64,000 nucleotides of DNA from Aurifilum marmelostoma (taxonomy: Eukaryota > Ascomycota > Sordariomycetes > Diaporthales > Cryphonectriaceae): assembly GCA_027559495.1 (NCBI GenBank), contig JAMXSV010000018.1:930001-994000 (forward strand). The letters run 5' to 3'. This document shows, piece by piece, positions 1 to 12,700 of the stretch. Below the pieces are notes generated by a model. That model did no database searches. It was not told where the DNA came from and saw nothing but the letters and a program-made list of their open reading frames with translations. Position numbers and translations under genes: made by a program. Positions within the stretch are counted from its first letter, which is position 1. Every line of letters starts with the position of its first letter.

Positions 1-862
1 GGCTGGTCACTCTGGTCGATCTGGAGCGTGAAGGCGATAATAATGAAACTGACTGCTCCGGTCGGGATATTGATCCAGAAACACCACCTCCACGACAGCT
101 TCCCAATAATGAAACCGCCGATCCTGATCGTCGTCAGAGGCTTCTCGTAACGCTCAAAGCTTGACATGTCAAGGCTTTGAAGGAACAGCCGAGGGATAAA
201 GTCAACAAGAGCTGAGGGTCAATCACTTACGAAGGAGCAGCAATATCTGCCATGCCCTCAATACCTCCTAATGCCCCTGCCACAAGAGGTCTCTTTCTCA
301 ACGGTACAACATGTGTGAGCATGTAGAAGCAGCCTTGTATGGCTCCAGTACCACCAAGACCGCAGATAGCACGGCTGACTACAAACGCCAAAGACGAGGG
401 TGCCGTGGCGCTCAGTAGTGAACCACACATGAAGATCGCTACGCTGCCGAGAAAGACGGGGCGTAGTGGATAGAGCGAGTAGATCTTGCCGAACATGAAG
501 GAGAAGCTGCAGGCGCACAGCCTGAATGCGCTGGAATACCAGCCCACGTCGCGTACGGTGTGGAATTCGTCTGTGATGGACGGCACAGCTGTTGAGACAA
601 TGGACGTGTCTAGACCCTGGAACAAAAGAACGAGTGCGTTGCATAGCAAGATGAGCCAAAAGCGGATGCCGACTGGGTATTTGGACTCGTCTTCGGCAGT
701 GATCCCTCCGGGAAGCAGTCCATCATCCCGAACATTGTCGATTTCCAAATTGTCTATCGGCTGTCCCGGTTGGGGTGGTCCCGAATCCTCACTTCTAACA
801 GGCTCGCTGCTGATGGGACTGGACAATGCCACCCCTTCAGAAGTTGTAGTGATCGTAGACAT
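1..862 (-). CDS. MFS multidrug exporter, DHA2 (14-TM) type, 3' end cut by window
   Basis: Plasma-membrane proton-coupled drug or toxin exporter of the DHA2 branch of the major facilitator superfamily. Exon 1 is 862..231, intron 230..124 (107 bp, GTAAGT..CAG), and exon 2 runs from 123 off the window edge. I chose the ATG at 862 (protein begins MSTITTTSEG); the frame stays open to 943. About 65 polar residues precede the first helix. Seen: the family motif LDTSIVSTAVPSI in the first helices, a charged loop ending LRPVFLG, the GLGGTGAIQG region, and after the intron GGFIIGKLSWRWCFWINIP, the typical DHA2 block. Substrate cannot be read from sequence. The C-terminal two thirds lie outside the window. 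Relatives often sit in secondary-metabolite clusters, but no biosynthetic enzyme is visible next to it here. Confidence 0.9.
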
Positions 863-2129
863 ATTAGAGCTGCGGAGGTGGGCTGTGTAGATGAACGCAG
901 TATGATAATCATTGAGGGGAGGCAGAGTCTTGTGCTGTGGCAATTGTAGCGTACTCTGTCACAGTCTCCCTCATGAAGAGACTAATAATTATATGGTCAT
1001 TATCGCGAAATGACACAGATACGTGGAACCCCTTGAGGAAAATCTGTGGGACAGATAGCCCCCCCATAGTCGAGTACAATAATTACGTGTCACGGCCTGC
1101 TTACACAGTAAGACGGAAGGAAGATGTACCCGCAAAGTGGGGATAACTTAAGGGCCGGCACAGTTACAATGCGCTCACGGTACTTATATATTCACAATGT
1201 ATCCTCAGAGCATCTCCATGACAACTTAGCTCGGGCTAGATGGCGTGTGTATGATAGCCGCCGGATCCATTGGGTTTCGCTGGCTCTCTGAGAGCCTCCC
1301 CCAGCATTGTGCCAGCTCCGTGTGCAGCAGAACGTGACCCAGATGGAAGTCCAGCTGCAGCATATGGACAATTTGAAACAAAGGCGATGAATTCAGGGAT
1401 GCGGTGCTTACACTGGTTAAGTGGACCTCAGGGACGTTGAAATAAATATAATGATGTTGTCTCATCACATTTCACTGTGCTGAGTTTCGAATCAGTAGTC
1501 GATCACAACCTTTTGCTTTCCCATGTCTTTACCTCATACAAAGAGCGGGAGGAAGAGTGTCGCCCGAAAAGCAGAAGTTCTCCAAGCAGACATAGTACCC
1601 ATAAGTATGGTCAATCTTCTGGCTCAGATATAAAAGGAACGCCGATCCTTATATGATGTATCTACTTTCCAAACACTTTGTGATATATGGATCCTTTTGT
1701 ATTATAGTGGTTCACTCAAAATCTCGAGTTGTGAACTCAACGACTAAGCCAGATTTAATGCAAGGGAAATGCCCATTTGGAGCTACAGGAGTGAAAATAC
1801 GCATGTTGCGCTGTAATATAACAATAAAAAAAGGTAACAAAGGTAACAAAGGGGGAAGAAGCATTTGCATATTGCACTTGTGTCTAAACACAGAATGTCT
1901 CTCCTCTATTACATCCATCAGAATAATATTCAAGCAGCACTCATGGACACTCTTCACATACTGCACACACTATTAAATGCATAAGTAATTACTTGCCTAA
2001 CTAGGCAGACCTCCTTGGCCACTACGATACTGCTTGTATAGCTCATGATCCCATTATATCCCCAAATGTGCATCTTTGGAGCGAGGTCTCGGGTATCGAA
2101 GTCGTGCAGCAATCAATTCCCACAACTAA
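863..2129. other. intergenic spacer between MFS and HET genes
   Basis: About 1.27 kb, AT-rich in its right half, holding the MFS promoter and the 3' flank of the HET gene. Only short unconvincing ORFs are present and none shows a recognisable domain. I see no gene here. Confidence 0.6.
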
Positions 2130-4887
2130 TCAGATAATATCAAAGAACTCTAGATCGGTATCGCCATCTTGGAAAGTCAGCTGCTCTTCAGCAAGCCCAT
2201 CGATGTAGGCATGTCCAACCAACTTGTATTGCCGAACACCCTGTTCCACAGGGCGTAATATGAGCGCCCTCCCAAGTCCCTTCACGACCGAACATAGGTC
2301 TCCCGCCTCCAAGGAGCCGAATCCCAGACCAAGGAGCCCGCGGTCAGTGCTGAAGTACGTGTGTCCCTCGGCAGCTATGGCCAGCGTCATGGCGGTTGAG
2401 AAATTGTTGAGGGTCCAGCTCAGCGCCTCCTGGCCGGTCGGCGATACGGCCTCCATGAGATCCGCAGGTATCTTATCGCTGATTTCTTCATGATTGCCTC
2501 CCCTCTGGAACATATCCAGAGCCGTCTGCGTGGCCTTGACCACCAGGTCCTTGTCAGCGGTCCAGTCGAAACCCACATCCGGCACCTCCTTCGCCAGGGA
2601 GACGAGATGGCATAGCGACTCATGGTCGACGTCCATCCTCGCGGTCTTCTCGTACGAGCGTATCCTGTCTTCCTTGCCGGGGGTCCTTGTTACGAAATCA
2701 TAGCCGCCGTCGTCCAGATCAGTCTCTTGCAGGTGACCGTCCCGAACATCAAGCATGAAGTTGGCCTGGACGAGCTTCGATGCGAGATCCCTCTTGGAAT
2801 TGCTGGCTGGAGGTTCGTCTTGGGTGCTCCCGGGCCGGATCAATCCGGAGATCGCCTCGAAGAGAACCATGGTCGAGTGGTAGAGTTGTAGAAGGGCCAT
2901 CAGCATGTTCTGCCGTGACATATCGCTGCTGTCATGAAGCAGGGACATTGCGGTCCCCCCTACGACAATGTTTGGCAGCTCGGGAGCGACATGGCGGAGT
3001 GCGCCTATCCGTCTTCCCGCCAGCCTCAGGATCTCTTCGCCGTGCACAGTGAAGTACTGGTGGCTGCTTCCCTCGTGCTGTGAGCCGGCCCCTTGGCGGG
3101 AGGAGGCCCTGGGCATCATGAAACCGCTGGCTTGGAACCGGCCTACCTCGAAGACACGCCCAACCTCGGTCAGCCTGGCATAGTCGGGGACCCAGGTGGG
3201 CAGGTTAGGCCGTGGCGGCACCGCCCTCGACTCTGATTTCGAGAACGGCGCCAGATACAACAGCTTCATGCCGCCTTTGGCGGTCAGCGCCCACTGCGAC
3301 CATTGCGAGTAAGTAGCGGCGACCGATTTACTGTAATCCGGCTTGGGCAGGTGATGGGAGCTGGGGAGGTCCTTGTACAACCTCCTGAGCAGCCCATAGA
3401 GGGCGCAGACCTTATCCCTCTGGTCCGTACAGCGACGGCGCATCAGAACCTTCAGGATCGTCACGAGCTCGAATCGGGGAGTGTCCGGGTCCCTGAGCGA
3501 ATGTGCTATCTTTACAAAACGGAAGAACACGTCGAGCTCACGGAGCGATACCAGTCCCTGGGACCGCAAGGCTTTCATGGCAGCAATCAAGGGGACAGCG
3601 CGACCTTGAATAAGGATGCTGGTGTGTGACCACGAACTCAAGATATGTTCTTGGACCGTCCATACGCGTTCCAGCCAGGCAAGCTGCGATCGGAATTGTG
3701 GTGACTGCAGAAGGCGGCATACTTCAGCAACGTTTCTCTTTGGGAGGATAGGGAGAGGACGGATGCTAAGAGAGAAGAAAGAAGAGGGAGAATAAAGGAA
3801 AGGAGGCTTCTGTGCTGACCTTCTGCATCGTACGACCAGGTGGCACTTTGGTCTTGTTCTTGATGGAACCGAGACGTGGGCTCGAAGGACCATCACTGGC
3901 CGCGGGCTGAATGTGCTGGTGCCATGCTGTGCTGAAATAGAGCGAGGGCACGGCTTCCAATCCAGGATTGTCGTCCAGGACGGCCCGCTGCGTCTGTCTA
4001 TCTAACTCGCTGAGCCAGACAAAAGTTCCTGTAGCGTTTTCATAGATGGTATCCATGTGCGCAACGTTGCGGTTCTTGTCGTCATTGGAGTTCTGGTCGA
4101 TACAGATCTGGTCAATCCAGATCGCATGATGGTCGTTGCTAGGCATGTTTGTCTGTAGGCATCGGATGATGTCGAGGCAGTTGCGCGTAACCTTCATCTC
4201 CATGCCGTCGCAGTAGATGAGCTGGTCGCGTGGCTGGTCGTCCCATGTATAGGAGATAGCAGTGTAAGGCGGCTTGTAGTATTCATCCGAGATGGTCACG
4301 TTGATCAGCAGAGTTCGAGGCACGTCATTGTCGCTTGCGGAGGAGGGTAGGAGGAGGAGGAGCCGTATCGGGACCCCATCTGGTGGTAGGGGGCGGTAGC
4401 GGTACGGCACGCCTGGAAACACAGGGACCTTGTTGCAGAGGTCGGCCATCATTACATCTCTCTGGGGTAGAGGAAGACTGGCGCTCATCACAAGCTGATG
4501 AAACGCATGCTGGTAGTGTCTGGCGATGGCGGAGCCGTCGAACAGCTGGGGATATCCTTCACGTATAGCCGGGAGGCAGGTACCATTATAGTACCTATGA
4601 AACTCGGTCATGGGATCCCTCAACATCGCCACGGCCATGGGAACGGCCTGGTCCCAATCGAAACCCCGAGACCTAGGATCGACAGGCAGATTGAGAAGAG
4701 ACACTCTGACCCAGGACAGGCAGTGTACGCACTGGGGCTTTCTGTCGTACAAAGCTTTCGCAATGTCCCTCCGACCTTCGTCCGGCAGAGAATCATACCC
4801 CTCCAATGGATAACCTGATTGAAGGACCTCGGTCGGAAGAACTCTGCTGCCCACACGACGTCGGGCTTTTGAGTGACTCGAGCCCAT
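2130..4887 (-). CDS. heterokaryon-incompatibility (HET) domain protein with N-myristoylation-like start
   Basis: Predicted self/non-self recognition or innate-immunity-like protein; HET domains trigger cell death on activation. Model: exon 1 4887..3820, intron 3819..3738 (82 bp), exon 2 3737..2130, about 891 residues. The HET blocks are visible: YTAISYTWDD (about residues 208-217), the IDQICIDQN block with MDTIYENATGTFVWL (about 258-292), and after the intron WLERVWTVQE. The C-terminus (VGHAYIDGLAEEQ) is the usual HET-family tail. The start at 4887 has G at -3 and +4 and gives MGSSHSKARRR, a textbook myristoylation signal with a polybasic stretch; an in-frame codon at 4968 would bury it. The acceptor at 3738 was picked because it keeps phase 0; a TAG at 3764 is a competing site that would break the frame. 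The N-terminal 200 residues match no domain I know. Confidence 0.88.
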
Positions 4888-5744
4888 ATCGGAGGAGCAG
4901 GTTTGTCTACTGAGAAGTACTTGGTCAGCACTGGGAAACCTGGACCACCCGCATCGTAAGCCCCGCATACCAGCCGAGATATCAGAGGAAGGGGACTGAT
5001 TACCTTTGCGAGCCTGCTGCAGTAGTAACAGTTCAAGTATGATATGTTTGCCGATGTTGGAAAGTGGGTGCGATTAAAAACATTCTATAGAGACAGGAAA
5101 GGAATCAAAGGGACCTGTGCAAGCCCCCCCAGAGGGAGAAGATTGACACCCCTTCTCTGCCTCGATGGCCCCCAATTTGCGCTCCCGGCATAGTCAGCAC
5201 TAATACTGTGTCCGACCCCTCCCTACCGAGTATCCGGCATCCTTTGACACACCATCAGAAAACCAGCCACCTTGACCCGATGCAACGCTTGAATTAGATT
5301 CCACACCTTGGGGATTTCTACCAAAACAGGGCTCAAATATAATAATACTGCATCCAAAGGTCAGGGGGTCTGGCTGAAAACAACTCAATATCAATATATG
5401 GTAGCAGCCAAAATAGACACAGCGTATTCAGAGTGAACAGCCAGACTGACAACGTATGTCACCCTCAACCCTCTCATCCGAATATTTTCCATGAGAAATA
5501 CTGTGCGCAAGTTTTCGTTGTCTAATGCTTATTATTAAACTTTGTGAGGATCCTTTTTTGTCTGAGCCGGTGTGCGAACCTACCTACTTGATCGTATCTT
5601 GCCAATATGGACTGGAACCATGGACTGTCTGCTCAAGGCACTGGTACTACTCGACATTAATCCTGCCTGCACTGGTCTGGAGAGGCTCCTAATCGATCGA
5701 GACATGGGATATTATTACTCTCAATTTAAAACACATTCATCCCG
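4888..5744. other. intergenic spacer (HET promoter / sulfatase 3' flank)
   Basis: About 860 bp with the HET gene promoter on the right strand orientation and the downstream flank of the arylsulfatase. No gene-like ORF or RNA gene is apparent. Confidence 0.6.
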
Positions 5745-7755
5745 TCACGTGGTATCATCGTACCGCCTGGCCATCTTGGTGCTAACATCATACGCCAGCT
5801 CAGCGGCCGTGAGATCCCGCGCCCTCGCCTCGATGGTGGCCAGATCCTCATACACAGCCCCAAACAGCGTCCCGTTCCAGCCGATCGTGTCCGTCGTGCT
5901 CGGCGTCGTCCCGGCGCCAAAGTCAGCCAGGTCCTGGTGGGGGGTGGTCAAGGCCTCCAGGGACACAGAGTAGTTGGACGAGAAGAAGGGCTCCTCGTTG
6001 GCGAGGTTGTACTGCGTGTTGCAGGCGTCAAAGTGCACGCTGGGCAGCGAGGCGTAGAAGACGTCGTGCCTGGGGCTCAGCGCGTCGCCGAGGGACCTGA
6101 CGTCGCCGTCCGGGTGCAGCACGGTCCAGGGGGCCCGGCAGCCCTGGCCGATGCAGGCCTTGAGCAGCAGCATGAGCCCGTTGAGCCTCGTGTGCAGCCT
6201 GGCCGCCGCGGCGGAGCTGTTGTACTGCACGGGGCTGAGCTCGTACGGGTCGGCCGCCAGGTCGTACAGCTCCGTCTCGCCCGTGCACCAGGCCGCGTAC
6301 ATGTAGGCGTAGTCCTTGGAGATGACCCGGGCCGTCTTGTAGGTGTTGTTGCCCACAAAGGTGTTGGCGTATCCGAGGTTCGTGGCCTCGATGATGCCCT
6401 TGCCCCAGTACTCGATGTTGACAGTCTCCACGTACGCCGCGTCGGTGCCGGAGGTGTTGGTGGTGGAGGCGGCGTTGTTGGCCGCGGTGAAGTAGGGGCG
6501 CAGACTGCGGCCGTCCAGAAAGTCTGGCCACTCGGACTCGTCCAGCCCGGCAAAGTCGAGCAGGGTTGGGACGATGTCGATGTGGTTGGAGGGCAGGTCG
6601 GTGTCCAGGCCCTTGGGCACGCCGGGCCCGCGGATCGCAAAGGGGACGTGGGTGTCTTCCTTGTACGGCAGGGTCTTGCCGCAGGGGATCCGGTGGTTGC
6701 CGAGGTGGTAGCCGTGGTCGGCGCTGAAGATGATGACCGTGTTGTCCAGCTCGCCGTTCTCCTCGAGGATGTCCATCAGGTGGTCCACCATCTCGTCCAC
6801 GGACTGCAGCGCCTGGGCGCGGGCGCGCGCGTACTCGTCCACGACCTTGATGACGGTGTCGTTCATCAGAGGAAGCTGGCCGACCCAGGAGGGCTTGTTC
6901 TGGACGGCAGGGTTGAAGTTGGGCGTGCGAGGAGCAGTCACATTAGGGAACAGATCCTTGTGACGGGCAGCCGGGACGGGCGCCCAGTCTCCGGTCTCGT
7001 TGAAGGTAGCGTGAGGGGCGGTAGGGGCCACCATGAGGAACCATGGCTGGTCGGCAGCCGTCTCGTTCTTGATCAGCTTCTGGAGCCGGTCGGCAGCCTT
7101 GGCGTGGACAACGTCCTGGAGGTACGAGCCGTTGTAGTATCGCGGCGTGGCGCCGTCGACAGAGAAGACGGGCGTGTTGTAGGTGTACATCCACGGGTCG
7201 AGCATGCCGTCAAAACGGTCCCATCCAGCTGGCGGGGTGTCCCAGTTGTAGCTGGCATAGCCGTTCATGATCTTGCCGATGAACTCGGACCTGTAGCCAG
7301 CACGCCTGAGGTAGTGGGGGAGGTAGTTGTCATTCTCTCCTGACGCCTGGAACTTCTGAAAGCTTCCACCAGGCAGGACCACGTTTGTGTTGTTGGTGTT
7401 GTGAGCCTGCTGGCCGCGGAGGAGGGCCACCCGTGAAGGACAGCATAGTGCCACGGTGGTATAATGATTGTTGAACGTGAAGCCTGAGGGTGGACTCGTC
7501 AGACAATTGCATATACATTGTTTGGTGGATTAGGGTAATCGTCCACAACGTCCCACACATCGAGAGACTCTTGTGTCTAATAACGAGATGCTTCTTACCT
7601 TCTCCGAAAATACGACTGCTAACGGCGTCGATGTATTCCAGCGACCCCAGCTCAATATCCTGATCGTCTGTAAACACAAACAGGGTATTCGGCTGCTTCG
7701 CCTGCACCACCGACACTGCAAGCGCAGCAGCAAGAGGCACGAACGACAGATACAT
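5745..7755 (-). CDS. secreted arylsulfatase (type I, formylglycine-dependent)
   Basis: Hydrolyses sulfate esters; secreted sulfatases help fungi mobilise sulfur. Exon 1 7755..7599, intron 7598..7484 (115 bp, GTAAGA..CAG), exon 2 7483..5745, about 631 residues. A signal peptide is clear (MYLSFVPLAAALAVSVVQA, cleavage after VQA). Metal-site motif TDDQD lies just after it. The formylglycine signature CCPSR sits at the start of exon 2 in the context TTVALCCPSRVALLRG, so Cys is the residue converted to formylglycine. The second metal and catalytic cluster is SADHGYHLGNH followed by KTLPYKEDTHVPF. Many NxT/S sites agree with secretion. The whole layout matches fungal arylsulfatases; the natural substrate (aryl or choline sulfate, or a glycan) cannot be decided. 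The ATG at 7755 has GCC before it. Confidence 0.92.
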
Positions 7756-9719
7756 GGCCAAAGAGAGTCACCGAGGCGGGCTCGTACTGCTTGCTACGGC
7801 AGACAACCTTGAGGGCAAGGGGGCGGAAAATCAGAGAGAGCCTACGAAGAAAGACACCATATTACCATGGCTCCCCGCATAGGGGACATCTTTATATTAA
7901 AAAAACATACTCTTATGAGCTGTTTACTTACCGCCCTCTTTCTGTACCATCACTTAATGATATCACACATCCCAGACTATCTCTCATCCTTCACCCTGAA
8001 GAAAGGTGTGGGGCCCCCCGACATCCGAGTCCTTGTTGGGGCCAGCCCTCTCTGAGAGGCAAGGCGTATATTGTGGCAGTATGTGGGCCGATTGCGCCAT
8101 ACTATCCTAAAGTACGCGGCTGTATCCAATTGAAATCAACTCGTCAACTACATCCGCGCAGCATTGGCCCTCCTAACTAGGACACTATGTCTACAAACAG
8201 CACTCGAGCCTTGTTAATCCACCACACACCCTGCCACGATGCAGGTCTTGATCTGTCCCCAAGGGAAAAGAAAATTCTTACCTCCAGGGCAGGCCTATTA
8301 CTCGTGCAAACATGTTTATATCCGGTGTCGATCAGCACGTCGATGACACCCACCCTGGAGCCATGTTTTCTTCGGGATCTGACCACGGAAACGTCCTCGT
8401 TGCGAGATTAAACTCGGTGCCTTGCAGATCGGGACGGGTCTGGTGCCTCGAGAAGCAGCAAAGCACCGGCCAAGACGCCCACACAATTGCAAGCATCACA
8501 TGCACTAGCCCTTTGTAGCCCTGCGAATCAGCGCTGTTTTCTGCGTAAAAAATCGACGAGGTGGTGGTGAAGGTTCGGAATGTGTACCGGTCCAAAACCG
8601 CGCATAAAGTGCGTGTGAGTATGTCGTAATCATAATATAGGGTTACTATGATCCCACCACACTGTCGACTAGTACTGCACCATATTCGTCAGATATACTT
8701 ATGCTTGGTCTGAAATCTTACCGAGGAGGGGAAGTATAATTTCAGCTGAAACACCAGACAGACGCTCATTGCTGCTAGACATAAGGCACGTATACGAATA
8801 CACTTCGATCCAACCCTCTTCTCTCTCTCGTACGGTCGACCTGTTATGACTCCTCCCTCACAATTTCAATCTCAACCTTTCATCGTTCCAATTGTAATCA
8901 GAGTGTACTACTACTTATTAACAGTGAAGAAAGCCAATATACACACATCGTCTGACACCCTCCGCCCAAGACTAAGTAAGATGACAATAGCCACCCCAAA
9001 CAGTGAAATGCACCCTGAGCCACCTCGCTTTCCTAGCCTTAGCAGCCACACGAGAACTAATTACAGCAGCCACATATGTCATGAAGGGGGCATCGCAATG
9101 TACATGATCACTTACTTGGTGTCCAGCAAGCAACATCACATGATTACGCCGAACCCGCTTTTCAAACAGTCACACACTATTGTCTCCATCATCTGGCACA
9201 ACCGGTGTGAGAATGATAGCGCCTCTCGACGGGATGCTGCAGGTCTAGACTCTGAGCCCAGCTGACACGATGGGTCGCTTTCTACAGATGCTTCAGTCTC
9301 AGATTTCGATAGTCGATACGGCGTGGTGCTGAGTGGTCCTGCAGTAAAGCTTGATATAGACACATGGGCAGCTCAGCTATTCTCATCATGCGCTGTACAC
9401 GCCCAAAGTACGAGCGTTTATTTCCTATTCGCTCAGCAGTCCAAGTTGAAGCATAACCGATACGAGATTTCAGACCATGGGACAACAACGCTTCGTATGT
9501 CACAGCATAGCAGGGCAGACAGCTCTCCATCATACTTTCAGGTTCTCAGTGACACATCAAGATGGATTCATTACATAAAAGTCATTATCAATAACACCGG
9601 CCCAAACCAGCCCGGACACCTTGATCCCAGCAACCACATTTACCAATACACACGAGGTCATCAACGCCGTATGCAAACAACATTGACCTGCCTCCAGACC
9701 ATCATTCCAGTATCGTCTT
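7756..9719. other. gene-free stretch upstream of arylsulfatase
   Basis: Nearly 2 kb. The part next to 7755 should hold the sulfatase promoter; an AT-rich TATA-like stretch lies near 7893-7910. The rest, up to the Smc4 stop codon, has only short ORFs with no coding signature. I see nothing else that I can support. Confidence 0.5.
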
Positions 9720-12700
9720 TTATCTCCAAGGCTGACTAAGCGTGAAGTTGACAGTCTGCGTTGCCCCGATGCCCAGCTGTTGCTGTTGTTGCGGCTGCGG
9801 CCTCCTGCCGATGACATAATCCTGGTTCTCGATCGTGACGGACTTGGTCATGTGGCTGACCTTGTACACGCCCACCAGGCGGGCGGCCAGCTCGAACATG
9901 TTGTTGCGGAGCGAGATGACAATGAACTGGGCGTTCTTGGTGCGCTCCTTGATGTAATTGGCGACAATCGAGACCTGCCATGTCATGTCTGTCAATACTC
10001 GTGTGCTATGGGCAGTGCTCACCTCGAGCCTTGTAGGGGGGGGGGGGGGGGTACATACATTTCTGAAGTCCAGGGCAGCGTCAATCTCGTCCATGACATA
10101 CAGCGGCGTCGGCTTGTAGTGATGCAGCGCAAAGACCAGCGCCAGACTGCTGAGAGTCTTTTCACCGCCCGAGAGGTTGCTGATGTTCTTCCAGGACTTC
10201 TTGGGCGGCATGACGCTGAAGAGGATACCCTCGGAGAAGGGGTCGAGGGAGTCGACGAGCTCCAGCTCTGCGTTGCCACCCATGGTGATCATCTGGTACA
10301 TCTCCTTCAGCCGCAGGGAGATCATGCTGAAGCCTTCCATGAAGCCCTCGAGGCGTAGCCGCCGGAGTTCGTCACAACGCTTCTTGGCGGCATCACGCTG
10401 AGCCACGGCCGACTGCAGGTCCGAGGACCGAGCGGCGTGCTCCTCGACACGCCGACGGTATTCGGCAAGGACCCCGAGGTCGACGTTGACGTTCTGGGTC
10501 TTTTCCTTGAGCGCGAGGATCTCGCCCTTGAGCCTCTCCTTGCTCATGTCCGCGAGCTCGTCCTTGCTGTATCGGGGCAACGTCTTCTGCGTCCTTCGGT
10601 CTCGGACAATAGTGTTGTCAGGCTCCTCCTCCTGCTCCTGCTCCTGCTCCTGGTCCGCGACATCGGCATCAGTCATTTCCTCGTCCGAGTCCTCATCGTT
10701 TTCGCCGTTGGCCTCGGCGTGGCCGTCTTCAGGGGCCGCAGCCTCTGCTTCGCCATTCGCTGCAGGCTTGGGCGCCGCGGCGGATTCCAGGTCCTCGATA
10801 TCTTGGAGCCGGAGCTTGGACAGCTTCTCCTCCCAGTCGCGAACCCTCTTCTGGTTCTCCGCAAGCGCTTTCTGGTTCTCCTCAAGCTTGTTGCGCATCT
10901 CGATCTCCATGGCGCGGGTGGCATTCAGCTCGGCCGTCTTCTCGTCCAGCTCAGACTTGAGCTCGGCGATCTCTTGCTTCTTGACAGCAAGACCTTCCTG
11001 TGCCTCCTCGACGCGCGTCTTGAAGTCCTCGGCCTTGTCGCCAGAGTTTTGAATCTCGTCCTCGAGCTTCTCGAGATCACGCACGGCCGCCTCGTGCTCT
11101 TTGGTGGCCTTGGCGTGGTCCTTGGCCAGCTTGACCTTCTGCTTCTCCGCCTTGGCCTTCCTGACCTCGGCACTGGATGTCTCCTCGCTGTGAGATGCAA
11201 TCTCCGCCTTGAGACCATCGACCTTGGTCCTCTGCGCGCGGAGCTTCTCGCCGCCGACTGACATGATCTTGTCCTGGAGCGCCTTGATCTCTTCCTCGAC
11301 AGTGGCCGTCTCGCCGTGCAGCTTCTCGACCTCCTTGTTGAGACCCTTGATCTCCTTCTCGAGGGCGGCGATCCGGCTGTCGTCAGTCTTGGACGGCTGG
11401 TGCTCCTTGCCGAGCTCCTTGATGCGCCGCTGCGCATCGGCGAGGTTCTTTGTAGAGCTCTCGATCTCCAGGGAGATCTTCTGCATCTTGGTCTCCAGCT
11501 GGGGGATCCGGTTTCTGAGGTCGCGTAGACGTGTCTCACACTCGCGCTGGTAGTCAAGGAATTCTTGGAACTTCTGCTCGAGGGAGTCGCGGTCGCCCTC
11601 GAGCTTCTGCACCTGCTCCTTGGTGGTGTCCGCAACGAGCTTGGAGGACATCAGGCCCTTCTTGACCGTGTTGCCACCACCAGACATGGTACCGGACTTG
11701 TCGATGAGCTCTCCGTTCAGCGTGACCACTCGCCATCTCTTGGCGCCATAGGCAATGCGGTTGGCTTGGGCGAGGTCTGTAGCAACCAGGGTGTCCTGGA
11801 GAGCATGGTAGAAAGCAGGCCGGAACCTATCCTCCTTGGGCTTGACGAGATCGAAGAGACGCGGAGCATTCTCTGGCGTCTGGATCTCCGAGAGGTCTCG
11901 AGACCTCAGTTTGTCCAGACACATAAAGTTTCCACGGCCCATATTGGTCTTGCGCAGGTACTCGATACACTGCTGACCGGCCTCGACAGTGTCGGTCACA
12001 AAGTTGTCCAGAGCACCACAGGCCGTCGAGATGGCCACGTCGTACTTCTGGTCGATGGCACCTAGGTTTCCGAGACGGCCATGGAAGCCGTCAATACGGC
12101 CCGACTCCTTCATGCGCATGAGGGCTGTCAGGACGTTGCCCTGGGTCTGGGTAGCGGACAGACTGGACCGGGCCTCGTCGGCCTTCTGCCGAGCGTTGGA
12201 GACCTTGGAGCGGATCCTAGGCTCCTGCCCGGCCAGCTCCTGGATCTCAGACTCGACCTCCTTGGCCTCGGCCTCCAGCTCGACCTTCTCCTGCTGGCAG
12301 GCCTTGAGCTCCTGCTCCTTCTCCTTGCGGCGTTCCCCTATGGCGGCAATCTTGCTCTCCATCTCCTCCAGAGCAACGGCGCCAGCATTCGCCTTGTCCC
12401 TGAGGATGTTCAGCTCACTCTCGGCGACGGCAATAGAGGACTGCTTCTGGTTGATCTTGTCCTGCCAGGGCTCCAGGGACTTTTGCTTTGCTGCAATCTG
12501 GTCCGAGAAGGCCTGCGTCTTGCCCTTGAGGGCCTCGCGGATGTTGGCAAGCTCGGCCTCCTCCTCCCGGATCTGCTGCTCGAGGGTGACGATCTCCTCG
12601 GCGCGGCTCTGAATGTCTTCGGTGCACTGCTCAATCGTGGCGTCGGCCTCGACGGTCGTCTTCTCGGCGTTGGCGATGGTCTTTTCTAGCTTCTTGCGCT

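Noticed and set aside
5937..7343. 468-codon plus-strand open frame
   Set aside because: Antisense of the arylsulfatase; Val/Gly/Arg-rich translation without motifs, a shadow caused by high GC in third positions.
10437..11261. 274-codon Leu-rich plus-strand frame
   Set aside because: Antisense of the Smc4 coiled coil (Lys/Glu codons read as Leu/Phe).
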